64,000 nucleotides of DNA from an uncultured Erythrobacter sp. (GTDB lineage Bacteria > Pseudomonadota > Alphaproteobacteria > Sphingomonadales > Sphingomonadaceae), in contig CANMZA010000002.1 of the NCBI GenBank assembly GCA_947502305.1, positions 1,021,041 through 1,085,040 of the forward strand, given 5' to 3'. The notes under the pieces were generated by a model. That model searched no databases. It saw nothing but the letters and a program-made list of their open reading frames with translations, and was not told the origin of the DNA. Each line of letters opens with the position of its first letter. Within the stretch, counting starts at the first letter, position 1. The translations under genes were made by a program, and so were the position numbers. Below, in pieces: positions 51,668 to 60,780 of the stretch.

Positions 51668-52612
51668 TCAGGCCTCTGCCAAGGCCGCGTCGGCAGGCTG
51701 TGTCGCCGCGCTTTTCGCTAGCGTCGCTGCTGCCGCCTCTGCCTTGATCTGCTCTGATGAGAGCCGCGAGCCGTCATGGCTCCAACCGGGAGGGGCAAAG
51801 AGGTAGCACAGGCGCTGCCAGAGGCTTAGCCGCTGCATCTGGTCCTTCAAAATGTTCCAATATTCGTGGAACACGATGATGAAGGGATTGAGCGTTCCTA
51901 GGTTTCTGACAAGGCCGTAATCGACCTTCTCTTTCTCCTCCACAAACGTCCCGAACATCCGGTCCCAGATGATCAATGTGCCGGCATAATTCGCATCGAG
52001 ATATTCTGGGTTGCGCCCGTGATGCACGCGGTGATGTGACGGCGTGTTGAAGATAAATTCGTACCAGCGCGGCATTTTGCCCACCAATTCGGTGTGGAGG
52101 AAGAATTGATAGGTCGGATTGATCACCCCGCAGAACAAGACGACAACCGGATCAAAGCCGATCAGCACCAGCGGAACCTTGAACATCATCGTGCCCGTGA
52201 AGTGTTTGGTCCAGCTCTGCCGCAACGCGACCGAGAAGTTGAACTGCGTGCTCGAATGATGCGTCACATGCATCGCCCATACCCAGCGCACGCGGTGCGC
52301 GACGCGGTGATGCCAGTAGAAGCGCAGATCATCGAGCACGAAGCAGACCAAGACGGAAAACACGGTCAGTGGGATCGCGGCCAGCTGATATTGCTGCGCC
52401 CAGAATAAAGCGGCGACCGATATGAAGGCGGTCGCGCCATTCGTAACGGCACTGATCAAACCCATCGCGATCGAAACGATATTGTCCTTCCAATCGCCGA
52501 TGCCGTTTGCATGGCGAAAATGATTGATGAGCGATTCAAGGACTATGAAGCCGAGATAAACCGGCACCACGATCAGGGCGATATTCGATCCTACGATGCT
52601 TTCGAGTGTCAT
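51668..52612 (-). CDS. Sterol desaturase/fatty acid hydroxylase family protein
   Basis: 314 residues. The FA-hydroxylase His cluster is complete: HHRVAHRVRWVWAMHVTHHSS and later HHRVHHGRNPEYLDANYAG, with the TM segments expected around residues 10-30 and 40-75. The family oxidises membrane lipids, sterols or carotenoids with a di-iron site. The last 45 residues are Ala/Glu-rich. Coupled to the membrane protein downstream and divergent from a LysR regulator, which probably controls it. Confidence 0.9.
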   Translation of the reverse strand: MTLESIVGSNIALIVVPVYLGFIVLESLINHFRHANGIGDWKDNIVSIAMGLISAVTNGATAFISVAALFWAQQYQLAAIPLTVFSVLVCFVLDDLRFYWHHRVAHRVRWVWAMHVTHHSSTQFNFSVALRQSWTKHFTGTMMFKVPLVLIGFDPVVVLFCGVINPTYQFFLHTELVGKMPRWYEFIFNTPSHHRVHHGRNPEYLDANYAGTLIIWDRMFGTFVEEKEKVDYGLVRNLGTLNPFIIVFHEYWNILKDQMQRLSLWQRLCYLFAPPGWSHDGSRLSSEQIKAEAAAATLAKSAATQPADAALAEA

Positions 52613-52718
52613 TTATGCGCGCTCCCTACCTGCTGTTTCCCCATTTGCTTTCTCCCGTATCTTCCAATGCTGGGTGTAGCCGCGAGCGATTTAGAGAAAA
52701 ATTGAATAAAAGCGGCAT

Positions 52719-52732
52719 ATTTGTTACCAAAT
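52719..52732. promoter_or_regulatory. Short palindrome before the LysR gene
   Basis: ATTTG-TTAC-CAAAT, 7 bases before the LysR ATG in the gap with the sterol desaturase gene. It fits an autoregulatory LysR-type half-site pair only loosely. Confidence 0.35.
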
Positions 52733-52739
52733 CGCACAA

Positions 52740-53612
52740 ATGGATGATCTACGGCTTTTGCGCCATTTCGAGGCGGTCTTTCGCCACTTAAGCTTCTCGG
52801 CTGCGGGAGAGGAGCTGGGGCTCAGCCATTCGGCGATCACAAAGAGTATCAAGTTGCTCGAGGCGGATTGGAGCACGCAATTGTTCCATCGCACCACGCG
52901 CACCGTGGTCGCCACCGAAGCGGGCAAAAAGCTCTACCCCAAAGCGGTCGAGCTGCTCGCCTTTGCGGCCAATGTTCGCGATTCAGCGACTTCGGGGGAG
53001 CATGAGCTCAACATCGTTAGCGGCCCCGGTGTGATCGAAGGGATGATACACCCTGCGATCCTAAAATTCGCGGCCCGCTATCCTGAGACGCGGATCAATG
53101 TCTCAACCATGCCCCCGCATCTCGCCGCCGAAGAGCTGGTCCAGCGGCGTATCCACTTATTGCTTTACCATCAGGCGAGCCTTGCCGGCCTGCCGCACAA
53201 GGACCGAATGCGTGTGACGGGCGTGATTGATGAGCCATATTGGATGATCCACCGCAAGGCTCATCCAATCGCAGCACGGGCGCATTCGCTCAAAGAGGTC
53301 CTCAATTGTCGCTGGGCGCTGGCTGGCTATGACAGATTGTTTGAAGCCTCGCTGCCACAAGAGATGCGCAGGCTGCTCGCGGATCATGGTGTCCCGCATT
53401 ACCGGTTGCTCAGCCAAGCGGCTTGTATTGAGCTGGCCAAATCCTCCGACATTCTCACCACCCTGCGCGAAAGCGAGGCGCGCGCGATGATTGCGCAGGG
53501 CGAGGTCGATGGCGCGCCCCATCCGGGCGGGTTTCGTTTCACCATCGGCGCCGCGGTGCTCCACGATGCCGGGCGTGAGCCAACCGTGGAACATTTCATC
53601 GCGTGTCTTTGA
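52740..53612 (+). CDS. LysR family transcriptional regulator
   Basis: 290 residues. The N-terminal HTH is typical: LRHFEAVFRHLSFSAAGEELGLSHSAITKSIKLLE, with FHRTTRTVVATEAGKKLYPKA after it. The C-terminal effector domain begins around residue 90 (LNIVSGPGVIEGMIHPAI). It is transcribed away from the sterol desaturase pair and is probably its regulator, by the usual divergent LysR layout. Ligand unknown. Confidence 0.92.
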   Translation: MDDLRLLRHFEAVFRHLSFSAAGEELGLSHSAITKSIKLLEADWSTQLFHRTTRTVVATEAGKKLYPKAVELLAFAANVRDSATSGEHELNIVSGPGVIEGMIHPAILKFAARYPETRINVSTMPPHLAAEELVQRRIHLLLYHQASLAGLPHKDRMRVTGVIDEPYWMIHRKAHPIAARAHSLKEVLNCRWALAGYDRLFEASLPQEMRRLLADHGVPHYRLLSQAACIELAKSSDILTTLRESEARAMIAQGEVDGAPHPGGFRFTIGAAVLHDAGREPTVEHFIACL

Positions 53613-53636
53613 AGCAAGAAGCTTTCGCGCCAGTGG

Positions 53637-53858
53637 CTAGCGCCAATAATCGTTAGCCGCGGCCACAGTTTGAAAGTTAACCGCAACGACATGAGATGCG
53701 CGGGTCAAACTGTCGGCATCACGTTCATACACGCTGCGCAATTCGGCGCGGATCGTGTCATCCGGTTGCGCTGCTTTGACGGCCATCCTCGACATTTTGG
53801 TCGCGAGTTCAAATCCCTCTTCGGGCGTTTGGGTTTTTAGTGTTGTAAGCCAAGCCAT
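53637..53858 (-). CDS. Small protein of unknown function in the NsrR-linked operon
   Basis: 73 residues, helical, without TM or cysteine. AGAAAGG lies upstream of the ATG at 53858. It is the fourth gene of the operon trHb, membrane protein, DUF1971, this gene, with 15 bases after DUF1971. No family recognised. Confidence 0.6.
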   Translation of the reverse strand: MAWLTTLKTQTPEEGFELATKMSRMAVKAAQPDDTIRAELRSVYERDADSLTRASHVVAVNFQTVAAANDYWR

Positions 53859-53872
53859 TCATTGTGCCTTTC

Positions 53873-54157
53873 TCAATGGAAAAATTCGATTTTAAACTCC
53901 ACCGGGCCGATAGTTTCGACGCGGTGATATTGCTCAGGAACGATCACGCCAGCCTGCGATAATGTCAGGATCTGCGGTTCATGCTCTTCATCGGTGATGA
54001 TGTATTTGAGCTTGCCAGAAATCACGCAGATCCGCCCCCAAGTGCCCGCTTTTGTGTTGTGGCGGGATGTCAATTTTGCCGGCACTGAGGCGTCAGTGAA
54101 CAGCGCAGATTCTGCATATTTCTGCACGCCGGGCGGAAGTTCGGAAGTTTTCGCCAT
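53873..54157 (-). CDS. DUF1971 (TehB-like cupin) protein
   Basis: 94 residues, a single cupin-like beta domain: GTWGRICVISGKLKYIITDEEHEP and GVIVPEQYHRVETIGPVEFKIEFF, with histidine in the last part. DUF1971 also occurs fused to TehB and is often found beside NO-stress genes. It is placed between the membrane protein and the small protein in the NsrR-linked operon. Role unknown; NO or tellurite tolerance is possible by association. Confidence 0.82.
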   Translation of the reverse strand: MAKTSELPPGVQKYAESALFTDASVPAKLTSRHNTKAGTWGRICVISGKLKYIITDEEHEPQILTLSQAGVIVPEQYHRVETIGPVEFKIEFFH

Positions 54158-54161
54158 GGGT

Positions 54162-54608
54162 TTAACTCACCATCAAAATCACGAAAGCTATTGCGGAGCT
54201 GAAGATTGCGATGGCCAGCGGAACGATCAACACCTGTCCGAATACCGAATGCCTATCCATCGGGCCGGTCCAAGTCTGCAAGGGCTTGCCCTGATCAAGT
54301 GGAGAGGTGTCCTCGCGGCCTGCTTGTTTGGCGCCGATTCTGGCCACGCCGAAATAGATTACGGTGTAGATTGCGGAGACCGCGATGACGAAAAGCGCGC
54401 GTGCACTGCCGCCGGTCGCGATTGTGATCGCGGCGAAAAATACGGCGTAACACCCAAGCATCGCGGTCCAAATTGCGCGCGGCATTTCAAATCCCGGATT
54501 GGGTGATGGGACCATCGGCGCCGCTAGGGATTGCGAGTTTTCCAGCGCGGTCAACTCGGCCTCAAAATCTGCGTCACTGGGTGCAAAATCATCGTGATAT
54601 TCAAACAT
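54162..54608 (-). CDS. Membrane protein in the NsrR-linked operon
   Basis: 148 residues from the ATG at 54608, which lies inside the end of the globin gene. An acidic N-terminus of about 50 residues precedes three hydrophobic segments (about 60-82, 85-102 and 124-146). No family recognised. Coupled to the globin gene by overlap. Confidence 0.65.
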   Translation of the reverse strand: MFEYHDDFAPSDADFEAELTALENSQSLAAPMVPSPNPGFEMPRAIWTAMLGCYAVFFAAITIATGGSARALFVIAVSAIYTVIYFGVARIGAKQAGREDTSPLDQGKPLQTWTGPMDRHSVFGQVLIVPLAIAIFSSAIAFVILMVS

Positions 54609-55080
54609 GGGGAAGGTCCTTTCCTGCTTTGGCACCGGCAATGCCGAGCCGTTTTGTGCTGATGCCTGTGAGAAGGCTGTCGGCGATGGATCGCGCTCTA
54701 TCGCCAACCAAGACTGCGGCCTCGGGGTCGGTCTCGATTTCCTGCAATGTGGCGTAAAAGAGCGTGAGCCAGCGTTCGAAATGCTCTGTTTCTAGGCCGG
54801 GGATCGCTATGTGTTTGAGCATGGGGTTTCCTGAAAATTCGCCGCTGCCAAACAGGACTGAGCGCCAGAACGATTTCATTCGACCAAGGTGCGGCGGCCA
54901 TTCGCTGACCCGGCCGGCAAATATCGGTCCAAGTAATTCGTCACTGCGGATGCGCGTATAAAAACGATCAACCAATCGGGAGATATATTGCTCATCCACC
55001 CCGCAGCTTTCGGCATGAGCCCGTTTGGCCAAGCGAGCATTCTTCACATGTAGCTGGGCATCGGTTTGTGAGGTGGGCAT
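54601..55080 (-). CDS. Group III truncated haemoglobin
   Basis: 159 residues with the group III trHb pattern: FYTRIRSDELLGPIF in helices B-CD, MKSFWRSVLFGSGEFSGNPM in the E region, and the proximal His in ETEHFERWLTLFYATL. It binds haem and likely oxidises NO or protects respiration under nitrosative stress. First gene of a four-gene operon divergent from nsrR, with an AACAGGTATAT repeat in the gap. A long N-terminal extension of about 25 residues is basic. Confidence 0.9.
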   Translation of the reverse strand: MPTSQTDAQLHVKNARLAKRAHAESCGVDEQYISRLVDRFYTRIRSDELLGPIFAGRVSEWPPHLGRMKSFWRSVLFGSGEFSGNPMLKHIAIPGLETEHFERWLTLFYATLQEIETDPEAAVLVGDRARSIADSLLTGISTKRLGIAGAKAGKDLPHV

Positions 55081-55093
55081 TTTCGCGTCCTTT

Positions 55094-55156
55094 AACAGGT
55101 ATATGAAATGCCTAATATCAGGACTTGTTTTAAAAGCAATATATAATATACCTGTT
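55094..55156. promoter_or_regulatory. Operator-like inverted repeat between the globin operon and nsrR
   Basis: AACAGGTATAT (55094-55104) and its exact reverse complement ATATACCTGTT (55146-55156) lie at opposite ends of the gap. The left copy continues as AGGTAT-N5-ATGCCT, an imperfect dyad. One Rrf2-type dimer site at each promoter would be a natural reading. Confidence 0.65.
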
Positions 55157-55158
55157 TT

Positions 55159-55578
55159 ATGCAGTTAAACCTAAAAACAGATTATGCCTTGCGAATGCTC
55201 ATGGCGCTTGCCGCTAAAGATGAGGTTGTCTCGATAGATTGGATTGCCGAGAAATACGGCATCTCGCGCAATCATCTCGCCAAAGTGGCGCAGAGTCTGG
55301 CAGCAGAGGGGTTCATCGAAACCTTGCGCGGTCGGGGCGGGGGCATTCGGCTGGCGCGCGACCCATCACAGATCAATGTTGGTGATGTTGTGCGGCGATT
55401 GGAGAATCTCGACGGATTTGTTGCGTGTATGGGCGGAAAATCGGACTGCACTATCGATGGTTTGTGCGGTTTGAAGCCAGCGCTGTCAGGCGCGATAGAA
55501 GCGTTTCTATCGCATCTGGATCGCTTCAATTTGGCTCAGATTACAGGAAGCCGGGCAAAATTCTTGGAACTGATGTAG
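55159..55578 (+). CDS. nsrR: Rrf2 family repressor, NsrR type (NO-sensing)
   Basis: 139 residues. The winged HTH at the N-terminus reads DYALRMLMALAAKDEVVSIDWIAEKYGISRNHLAKVAQSL. Three cysteines in the loop, Cys90, Cys97 and Cys103 (C-x6-C-x5-C in CMGGKSDCTIDGLC), would hold an Fe-S cluster that reacts with NO. NsrR represses NO-detoxification genes; here the divergent trHb operon is the obvious target. The ATG lies 3 bases after the right operator-like arm, which suggests autoregulation. Confidence 0.88.
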   Translation: MQLNLKTDYALRMLMALAAKDEVVSIDWIAEKYGISRNHLAKVAQSLAAEGFIETLRGRGGGIRLARDPSQINVGDVVRRLENLDGFVACMGGKSDCTIDGLCGLKPALSGAIEAFLSHLDRFNLAQITGSRAKFLELM

Positions 55579-55584
55579 CTGGTT

Positions 55585-56802
55585 TTAGCTGTTTGCGGCG
55601 GTGCGTGTCATTTGGGTTGGCGCTCTGTCCGCGGCCAGGACGGGGCCATCGGCGCGTTCACGCTCAGCGTTTTGGACACAGTCACGGCCCGACGATTTAG
55701 CCTGATAAAGCGCCGCATCGGCCCTCGCGAACAGCCGCTCATAAGTCTCCCCGGCGCGCGCTGTAGCGACGCCGAAACTTGCCGTAAGCCGGATGTCATC
55801 GTTCAAACCGGCATGCTGCAAATTGGCGAAGGCTTCCCTGATCCGCTGCGCCAATCGTTCGCCCGGCTCATTGGGGCAATTCCAGACGGCGATACAAAAT
55901 TCCTCGCCGCCAATCCGCCCGGCAATGTCGCAACCGCGTATGGTCTGCTGAATAAGCTCCCCAAAACTCGCAATTGCGCGGTCGCCGGATTGGTGGCCCC
56001 AAATGTCATTGACCTGTTTGAAGTGGTCGATATCGGCCACCACCAATGTCAGCGGCCGCCCTTCGGTCTGCGCGCGCGGCAGCAGTCCGTGCATTTCTTG
56101 TTCGAAAGCGGCGCGGTTGAGCAGGCCGGTTAAGACATCTTTCTCGCTGCTTTCGCGCAAATTCTTGGTCCATTCGGCAATCGTCGCGCCAATTAAGACC
56201 ATCGCCGTGACCACCCCTTTGATGCCCAGCACCAGTCCGATCAGAGAATAATAGATGGAATCGCGATAAACGGCTGCTGGGATTGTTGTTTCAAACAGCA
56301 ATGTCAGGCTGGGCCGGATCATGAAATCGGCCGCCTGAAAAACGACGACAGCGAGGATTAGAGTGTCGATTGCGTCGCGGCGCCCGGCCGTGAGCAGCGT
56401 CGTCGCGCCCATCGCAAACATCACGCCATATCCCATATTGACCAAGATTAAGCGCGGGCCGACATCACTGGTCAGGCTGATCGCAAGCGCCAGAACCAAC
56501 GCAGTGACGGCATAGACGAAAGCCACACTGCCCAAATGCAATCGCTGTCCGGCGCGTTCACACACAGATGCCAGCATGGTGATGGAGCCGAGGCTGTAGA
56601 ACACCTGAGTGATATGAAATGTGTAGAATGCGTCCGCTGGCAGGAAATGCGTGACGAGAAATCCGGTGGCAGACAGGGCAAAGGCAAGGCCAAAGCCCAG
56701 CACGTGACGCTTCATGCGCCCCACTCGCCAAATCACCACAAACATCGCCGCAAAAAACAGCGCCATTAAAGGTGTGACCAGCCCAAGAATTTGCGTCTGC
56801 AT
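55585..56802 (-). CDS. Membrane-bound diguanylate cyclase (GGDEF)
   Basis: 405 residues from the ATG at 56802 (a TTG at 56838 is possible). Seven or eight TM segments fill residues 5-210; the GGDEF domain follows with the active site GGEEF (residues 298-302) and an RxxD inhibition site, RGCD, ending five residues upstream. The enzyme should make c-di-GMP and be product-inhibited. The N-terminal domain resembles a multi-pass sensor of unknown input. Convergent with nsrR. Confidence 0.9.
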   Translation of the reverse strand: MQTQILGLVTPLMALFFAAMFVVIWRVGRMKRHVLGFGLAFALSATGFLVTHFLPADAFYTFHITQVFYSLGSITMLASVCERAGQRLHLGSVAFVYAVTALVLALAISLTSDVGPRLILVNMGYGVMFAMGATTLLTAGRRDAIDTLILAVVVFQAADFMIRPSLTLLFETTIPAAVYRDSIYYSLIGLVLGIKGVVTAMVLIGATIAEWTKNLRESSEKDVLTGLLNRAAFEQEMHGLLPRAQTEGRPLTLVVADIDHFKQVNDIWGHQSGDRAIASFGELIQQTIRGCDIAGRIGGEEFCIAVWNCPNEPGERLAQRIREAFANLQHAGLNDDIRLTASFGVATARAGETYERLFARADAALYQAKSSGRDCVQNAERERADGPVLAADRAPTQMTRTAANS

Positions 56803-56942
56803 CGACCCGTAAAGCTCCCGTTTGCGAGGCTTATGCAAATAAGGTTAAGACGGTCTTTAGGGATGCCGCGTGGGCGGTGGCAGTTTTCGCAGCGTCGCCG
56901 CTTCGATTATCACTCCGATGATTCTGCAAATTGTGGCCCTAA

Positions 56943-59900
56943 TTATCCGAAAAATTCCGGTTGGAATTCTTCAAAACGGGCATCGCGCCAATCAGCCGGG
57001 CGCATGGCCATGAGGTTTTCAATCGAATCCCCCGACCAAGCGAAATCGGGCGGCAGGCCCGCATTTTGAAGATCCGCGCTGTGTAACGGCGCCAGTTCTG
57101 CGGATGGCGCTTGTTTCTCATCATCGCTTTCATTCACGAAAGTCACCGTGTCAGAGGCCGCCTCAGCCGCGTTCTGATTGCTGCCGAACCAGTCACCAAA
57201 TGTCGTTTCGTCATAGCCATTGGCGGTGAGATAATCGCGCACCTGCTGTTCTGATTGATAATTGGCGTAACGGATATTGCCATCGTCATGCATTAGGGCG
57301 CGCAGATAGGCCGTGCCGTCATTGAGGGCGAAATACACCTCCCAAATGCCGTCGCTGTCATAGTCATCGGCGCCGAGCACGCGGTTGATATTCTCGATCT
57401 CCAGATCGTTGCGGAAGCGGACTTGGCTGTCGCTGTCGCTGCCTGCGACAACATCGCCCGATTGCACAAGCGGATCGATATAGGTGCCCGCGACCCGCGT
57501 TTCCCCGGCCCAGCTGTGATCATCGAAATAGACCAGTCCGTCAGGCGCAGTGCCAATGGTTGCAAAGCGCCCAATGGCGTCATTCACGAGGATTTGATCA
57601 ACATCGCCGTCACCGTTCACATCAACCGCGCCAATCCGCAACCATGATCCATCGCCGCCCAGATCATTTCCATCAAAATCGCGGATGGCTGTTAAGGCGT
57701 CTTGATAGACGGAGGTGTCGGCCGTTTCGAAATTGACGCTGACCCCGGTGCCGCGCAGCAGGCGCATTGTTTGATCATCAAACTGCGCAAATTCGACATT
57801 GGTTACACTATCCGTGCCGTCGGCGCCGGAGATTTCGAACACGCCGACATCGGTCTGAGTGACGGTGTAATCGGCCCTATTGCCCGCGAAAATTGCGACA
57901 TCGACATTAGAACCGCCATCGAGCGTATCATCGCCAAGCCCGCCATTGAACGTGTCGGCAAAGGCGCTGCCCAAAAATTCGTCATTGCCGCCAAAGCCAA
58001 ACACTGTGCCGCGCGTTTCGCCTTGGGTGTTGTCATACGTGTCGTCGCCATCGAAAAACGCGATGTCGCCAACCAGCAGGCCGGAATTGGTCACATAATT
58101 GTTCACGTCCCCGCCTTGTTGGAAGACGATTGCATAGGTCCCCTCAATCACGCCGGTATTGATCACGCCAGTTTGATCAGCGCCGCTGGCATTGAAGGTG
58201 AATATTCCAACGGTGTACTCATCCTCGCTGGCATTCGCGCCCAGTTCGGTGATGATCACCCCGTCATTGAACAATGTGCTGTTGCCGCGAACGCCGATTG
58301 CGGCGGCGGTGTCGGTCAAATTTTCAAGCGGATTGTCGGTCGCCGGGAAAAACTCCGCATTGCTGCCATTGCCCCGCACGAAAATGGTGCCTGTGTTCAG
58401 GAATTGCCGGGCATCGGGATCAAGCGGCGCAAATTCGTTCCAGCCTGACACCTGTGTCAGCCCGACAGCTTGGCGCGCGTCGGAGATGACGCTGACCAGA
58501 CCGGAATTGATCATCCGCCCGGCTTCCGCCACGCCCAGCGCATTGGTGTGCTCGGAATAGACGAGAATGTCGCCGCGATTGGTCGGCGCGAAATTGGCAA
58601 CGATACCAACGGTGGTTTCAAACTCGCCGAAGAAGAATTGATCGCCCGCCGATTCGGATACGATCAGGCCGTTATTGATGAATTCATCAACATTGAACAT
58701 CGCCGCAGCAAGCGTGGTGCCGGTGGAGGCGATGGCGTAAATCTCGCCATTATTGGTGAAGATACCAGTGTCGAAGGATTGGATTGCATTGCCGGGGTTG
58801 GGCGAGAAAATCGTCTCTTCTGCCTCCAGCGTGAAACGGCCGCTGGAACCGCTATCGTCGAATTCAACGTCCAATCCGGTTACAAAGAAAACCCCGTCGG
58901 TAAAATCCAGTCCAGAAGACCCACCGGGGCGCAAGGCGGTATCCCCGCCTGCGACGCTGTCAAACCCGCCGAAACTCGGCGCAGAACCGGGCGTCACCGT
59001 CGTGATTTCGGTGACGAAAACTTGCGAATTGCCCAGCGTCCATGCTTGATAAGCGGCACCTTCAAATTCGATATCATCGCCGCGCGTCCAATTGCCGCTG
59101 AGGTGGACGGTGTCACTTGCGGTCGCATCGACCCAGAAAATATCGAGCCCGCCGGTGATCTGACCGATTGCGCTCGCATCGATGGCAAGCTCTTGATCTC
59201 CTTGCAATTCGACGGCTTCGATATTGCGCAGCCGCCCGCCAGCCGCGATCCCGCCGAGACTGAAATCGCGCGCGCCATCAGCCAGCGCGAGAATGTCAAA
59301 ACCGTTTCCGCCATTGATCACTTCGAATGTGTAATCACCAAGCGCGATCCGGTCATCGCCATTGCCAGCGTCAACAAAATCACCGCCAAGCGTCAGGATC
59401 GTATCATCGCCCCATTCGCCATAGAGCCCGTCATTTCCGGCATCGCCCTGCAGCGTGTCATCACCCCCGCCGCCAAACAGCAGGTCATTCCCGGCCCCGC
59501 CAAACAAGGTGTCATTGCCGCGGAAACCGCCGGTCACTCGGTCGGAAAATTCTGATCCTTCAAACAGATCATCGCCCCAGCCAAGGTCGACATAGCCATC
59601 GACCATCCCAGTCCCAAAAAAATGGTCATCATCAAAGCCCATCTGCACCGGGCCGATGATCAATCCGTCATTTTGGATAATGTCATCGCCAAGACCAAGG
59701 ATAATGGCTCCGTCGATCACGCCGCCTTCTTGGTTGACGACCCGTTCAATCGGTTCAGTAACTGCGCTCAATGCGCGCGAGCCCAAAATGGCGATTGGCG
59801 CGCGGATTGTGCCGCTGTTGAGGATGATCGATTCAAATCCGGAAAAACTGCGGATCTCTACGCCGATTGCGGTGCCTGTTTCTGTGGTGGCTTGCGCTTG

Positions 59901-60635
59901 AATGAGGCCAGCATTATTGACGACGGGCGTGTCAGGGGCGGAATTGACTTGGCCTGAAATGCCCGCGCCAGTGATGGTGACAGCGATGGCGGTGACAGGT
60001 GCCTCGGCAAGGATTTGGCCGCCCGCGCGGTTGATGACTTCGTTATATTGAAAGCCGCCGCCGCCCTCAATCGTGATCGCTACCCCGGCGCCTTGCGTGG
60101 TCTCTGTCACGCCCAAAACTTGTGCCGCCATGACGCCGGAATTGTCGATGTAAACGGGCGCGCTCGACGAAACGATCCGCGATTGGAACAATTGCGACAC
60201 CGCAATCAGTGAACCGGTATTCTCAATCGTGGTGGGGCTAAACCGGCCGCCGAAAACGATATCTGCATTGCCCTGCGCAAAAACGTAAATCAGACCATTA
60301 TTGGTAACGGTCAAATCATCACGAAAGCCAATATTGCTGATCGCCAAGCGGAAATCGATTGTGCCCGATGCGCCCGGCTGTCTTGGATCATCTTCGACCC
60401 AGATCACTCCATCATTGATGAGCTGCGCATTGTCTTCTTCGACGAAGAAATATTCATTGCGGCCCCGGACATAGATAATCTCGTCCTCGGCGACGCGGGT
60501 GACCCCTTCTAGCAAGACATCAAAGTCTGAGGTCGGCGTGACGGACGGCGTGGGTCCGGGATCGGGAATGATCGAAGGCGCCGAGGACTCTTCTGACGGT
60601 GCCAAACGGCGGCTTGTTTCTCTGACTGACTCCAT
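56943..60635 (-). CDS. Giant RTX calcium-binding repeat protein, secreted type
   Basis: 1230 residues from the ATG at 60635 (frame open to 60719). The body is acidic with repeating beta-solenoid-like units (NNGLIYVFAQGN, NSGVMAAQVLG, NEGGVIDGA: N-x-G turns), a first RTX cluster at about residues 360-440 with at least four GGxGNDxL nonapeptides, a second at about 885-915, and a C-terminal region with DVNGDGDVDQILV and DYDSDGIWEVYF, Ca2+-type D-x-D-x-D-G loops. No N-terminal Sec signal; type I secretion by C-terminal signal is likely. Cysteine occurs only upstream of the chosen start. Transport genes are not in the window. Adhesin or biofilm role is inferred. Confidence 0.85.
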   Translation of the reverse strand: MESVRETSRRLAPSEESSAPSIIPDPGPTPSVTPTSDFDVLLEGVTRVAEDEIIYVRGRNEYFFVEEDNAQLINDGVIWVEDDPRQPGASGTIDFRLAISNIGFRDDLTVTNNGLIYVFAQGNADIVFGGRFSPTTIENTGSLIAVSQLFQSRIVSSSAPVYIDNSGVMAAQVLGVTETTQGAGVAITIEGGGGFQYNEVINRAGGQILAEAPVTAIAVTITGAGISGQVNSAPDTPVVNNAGLIQAQATTETGTAIGVEIRSFSGFESIILNSGTIRAPIAILGSRALSAVTEPIERVVNQEGGVIDGAIILGLGDDIIQNDGLIIGPVQMGFDDDHFFGTGMVDGYVDLGWGDDLFEGSEFSDRVTGGFRGNDTLFGGAGNDLLFGGGGDDTLQGDAGNDGLYGEWGDDTILTLGGDFVDAGNGDDRIALGDYTFEVINGGNGFDILALADGARDFSLGGIAAGGRLRNIEAVELQGDQELAIDASAIGQITGGLDIFWVDATASDTVHLSGNWTRGDDIEFEGAAYQAWTLGNSQVFVTEITTVTPGSAPSFGGFDSVAGGDTALRPGGSSGLDFTDGVFFVTGLDVEFDDSGSSGRFTLEAEETIFSPNPGNAIQSFDTGIFTNNGEIYAIASTGTTLAAAMFNVDEFINNGLIVSESAGDQFFFGEFETTVGIVANFAPTNRGDILVYSEHTNALGVAEAGRMINSGLVSVISDARQAVGLTQVSGWNEFAPLDPDARQFLNTGTIFVRGNGSNAEFFPATDNPLENLTDTAAAIGVRGNSTLFNDGVIITELGANASEDEYTVGIFTFNASGADQTGVINTGVIEGTYAIVFQQGGDVNNYVTNSGLLVGDIAFFDGDDTYDNTQGETRGTVFGFGGNDEFLGSAFADTFNGGLGDDTLDGGSNVDVAIFAGNRADYTVTQTDVGVFEISGADGTDSVTNVEFAQFDDQTMRLLRGTGVSVNFETADTSVYQDALTAIRDFDGNDLGGDGSWLRIGAVDVNGDGDVDQILVNDAIGRFATIGTAPDGLVYFDDHSWAGETRVAGTYIDPLVQSGDVVAGSDSDSQVRFRNDLEIENINRVLGADDYDSDGIWEVYFALNDGTAYLRALMHDDGNIRYANYQSEQQVRDYLTANGYDETTFGDWFGSNQNAAEAASDTVTFVNESDDEKQAPSAELAPLHSADLQNAGLPPDFAWSGDSIENLMAMRPADWRDARFEEFQPEFFG

Positions 60636-60741
60636 TGCCCTGCTGTCCTGCCATGCTACTGATTTCAGCATAATCTGAAGCGCAATTGTTCGCAATGGAC
60701 CGCAGCGACATCGTGCCAACCGCTCAACGTCAGCCGCGCTG

Positions 60742-60762
60742 TGATTGACACTTAGTCAATCA
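60742..60762. promoter_or_regulatory. 21-bp palindrome upstream of the monooxygenase gene, probable repressor operator
   Basis: TGATTGAC (60742-60749), 5 bases, GTCAATCA (60755-60762): perfect 8-bp arms. It includes TTGACA (60745-60750), which could be a -35. The site ends 19 bases before the ATG at 60781. Shape fits a TetR-family dimer. Confidence 0.7.
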
Positions 60763-60780
60763 CAGTTGCACACAAAGCCA

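Noticed and set aside
58470..59555. 361-codon open frame on the plus strand
   Set aside because: Antisense to the RTX protein; composition does not resemble a protein family.
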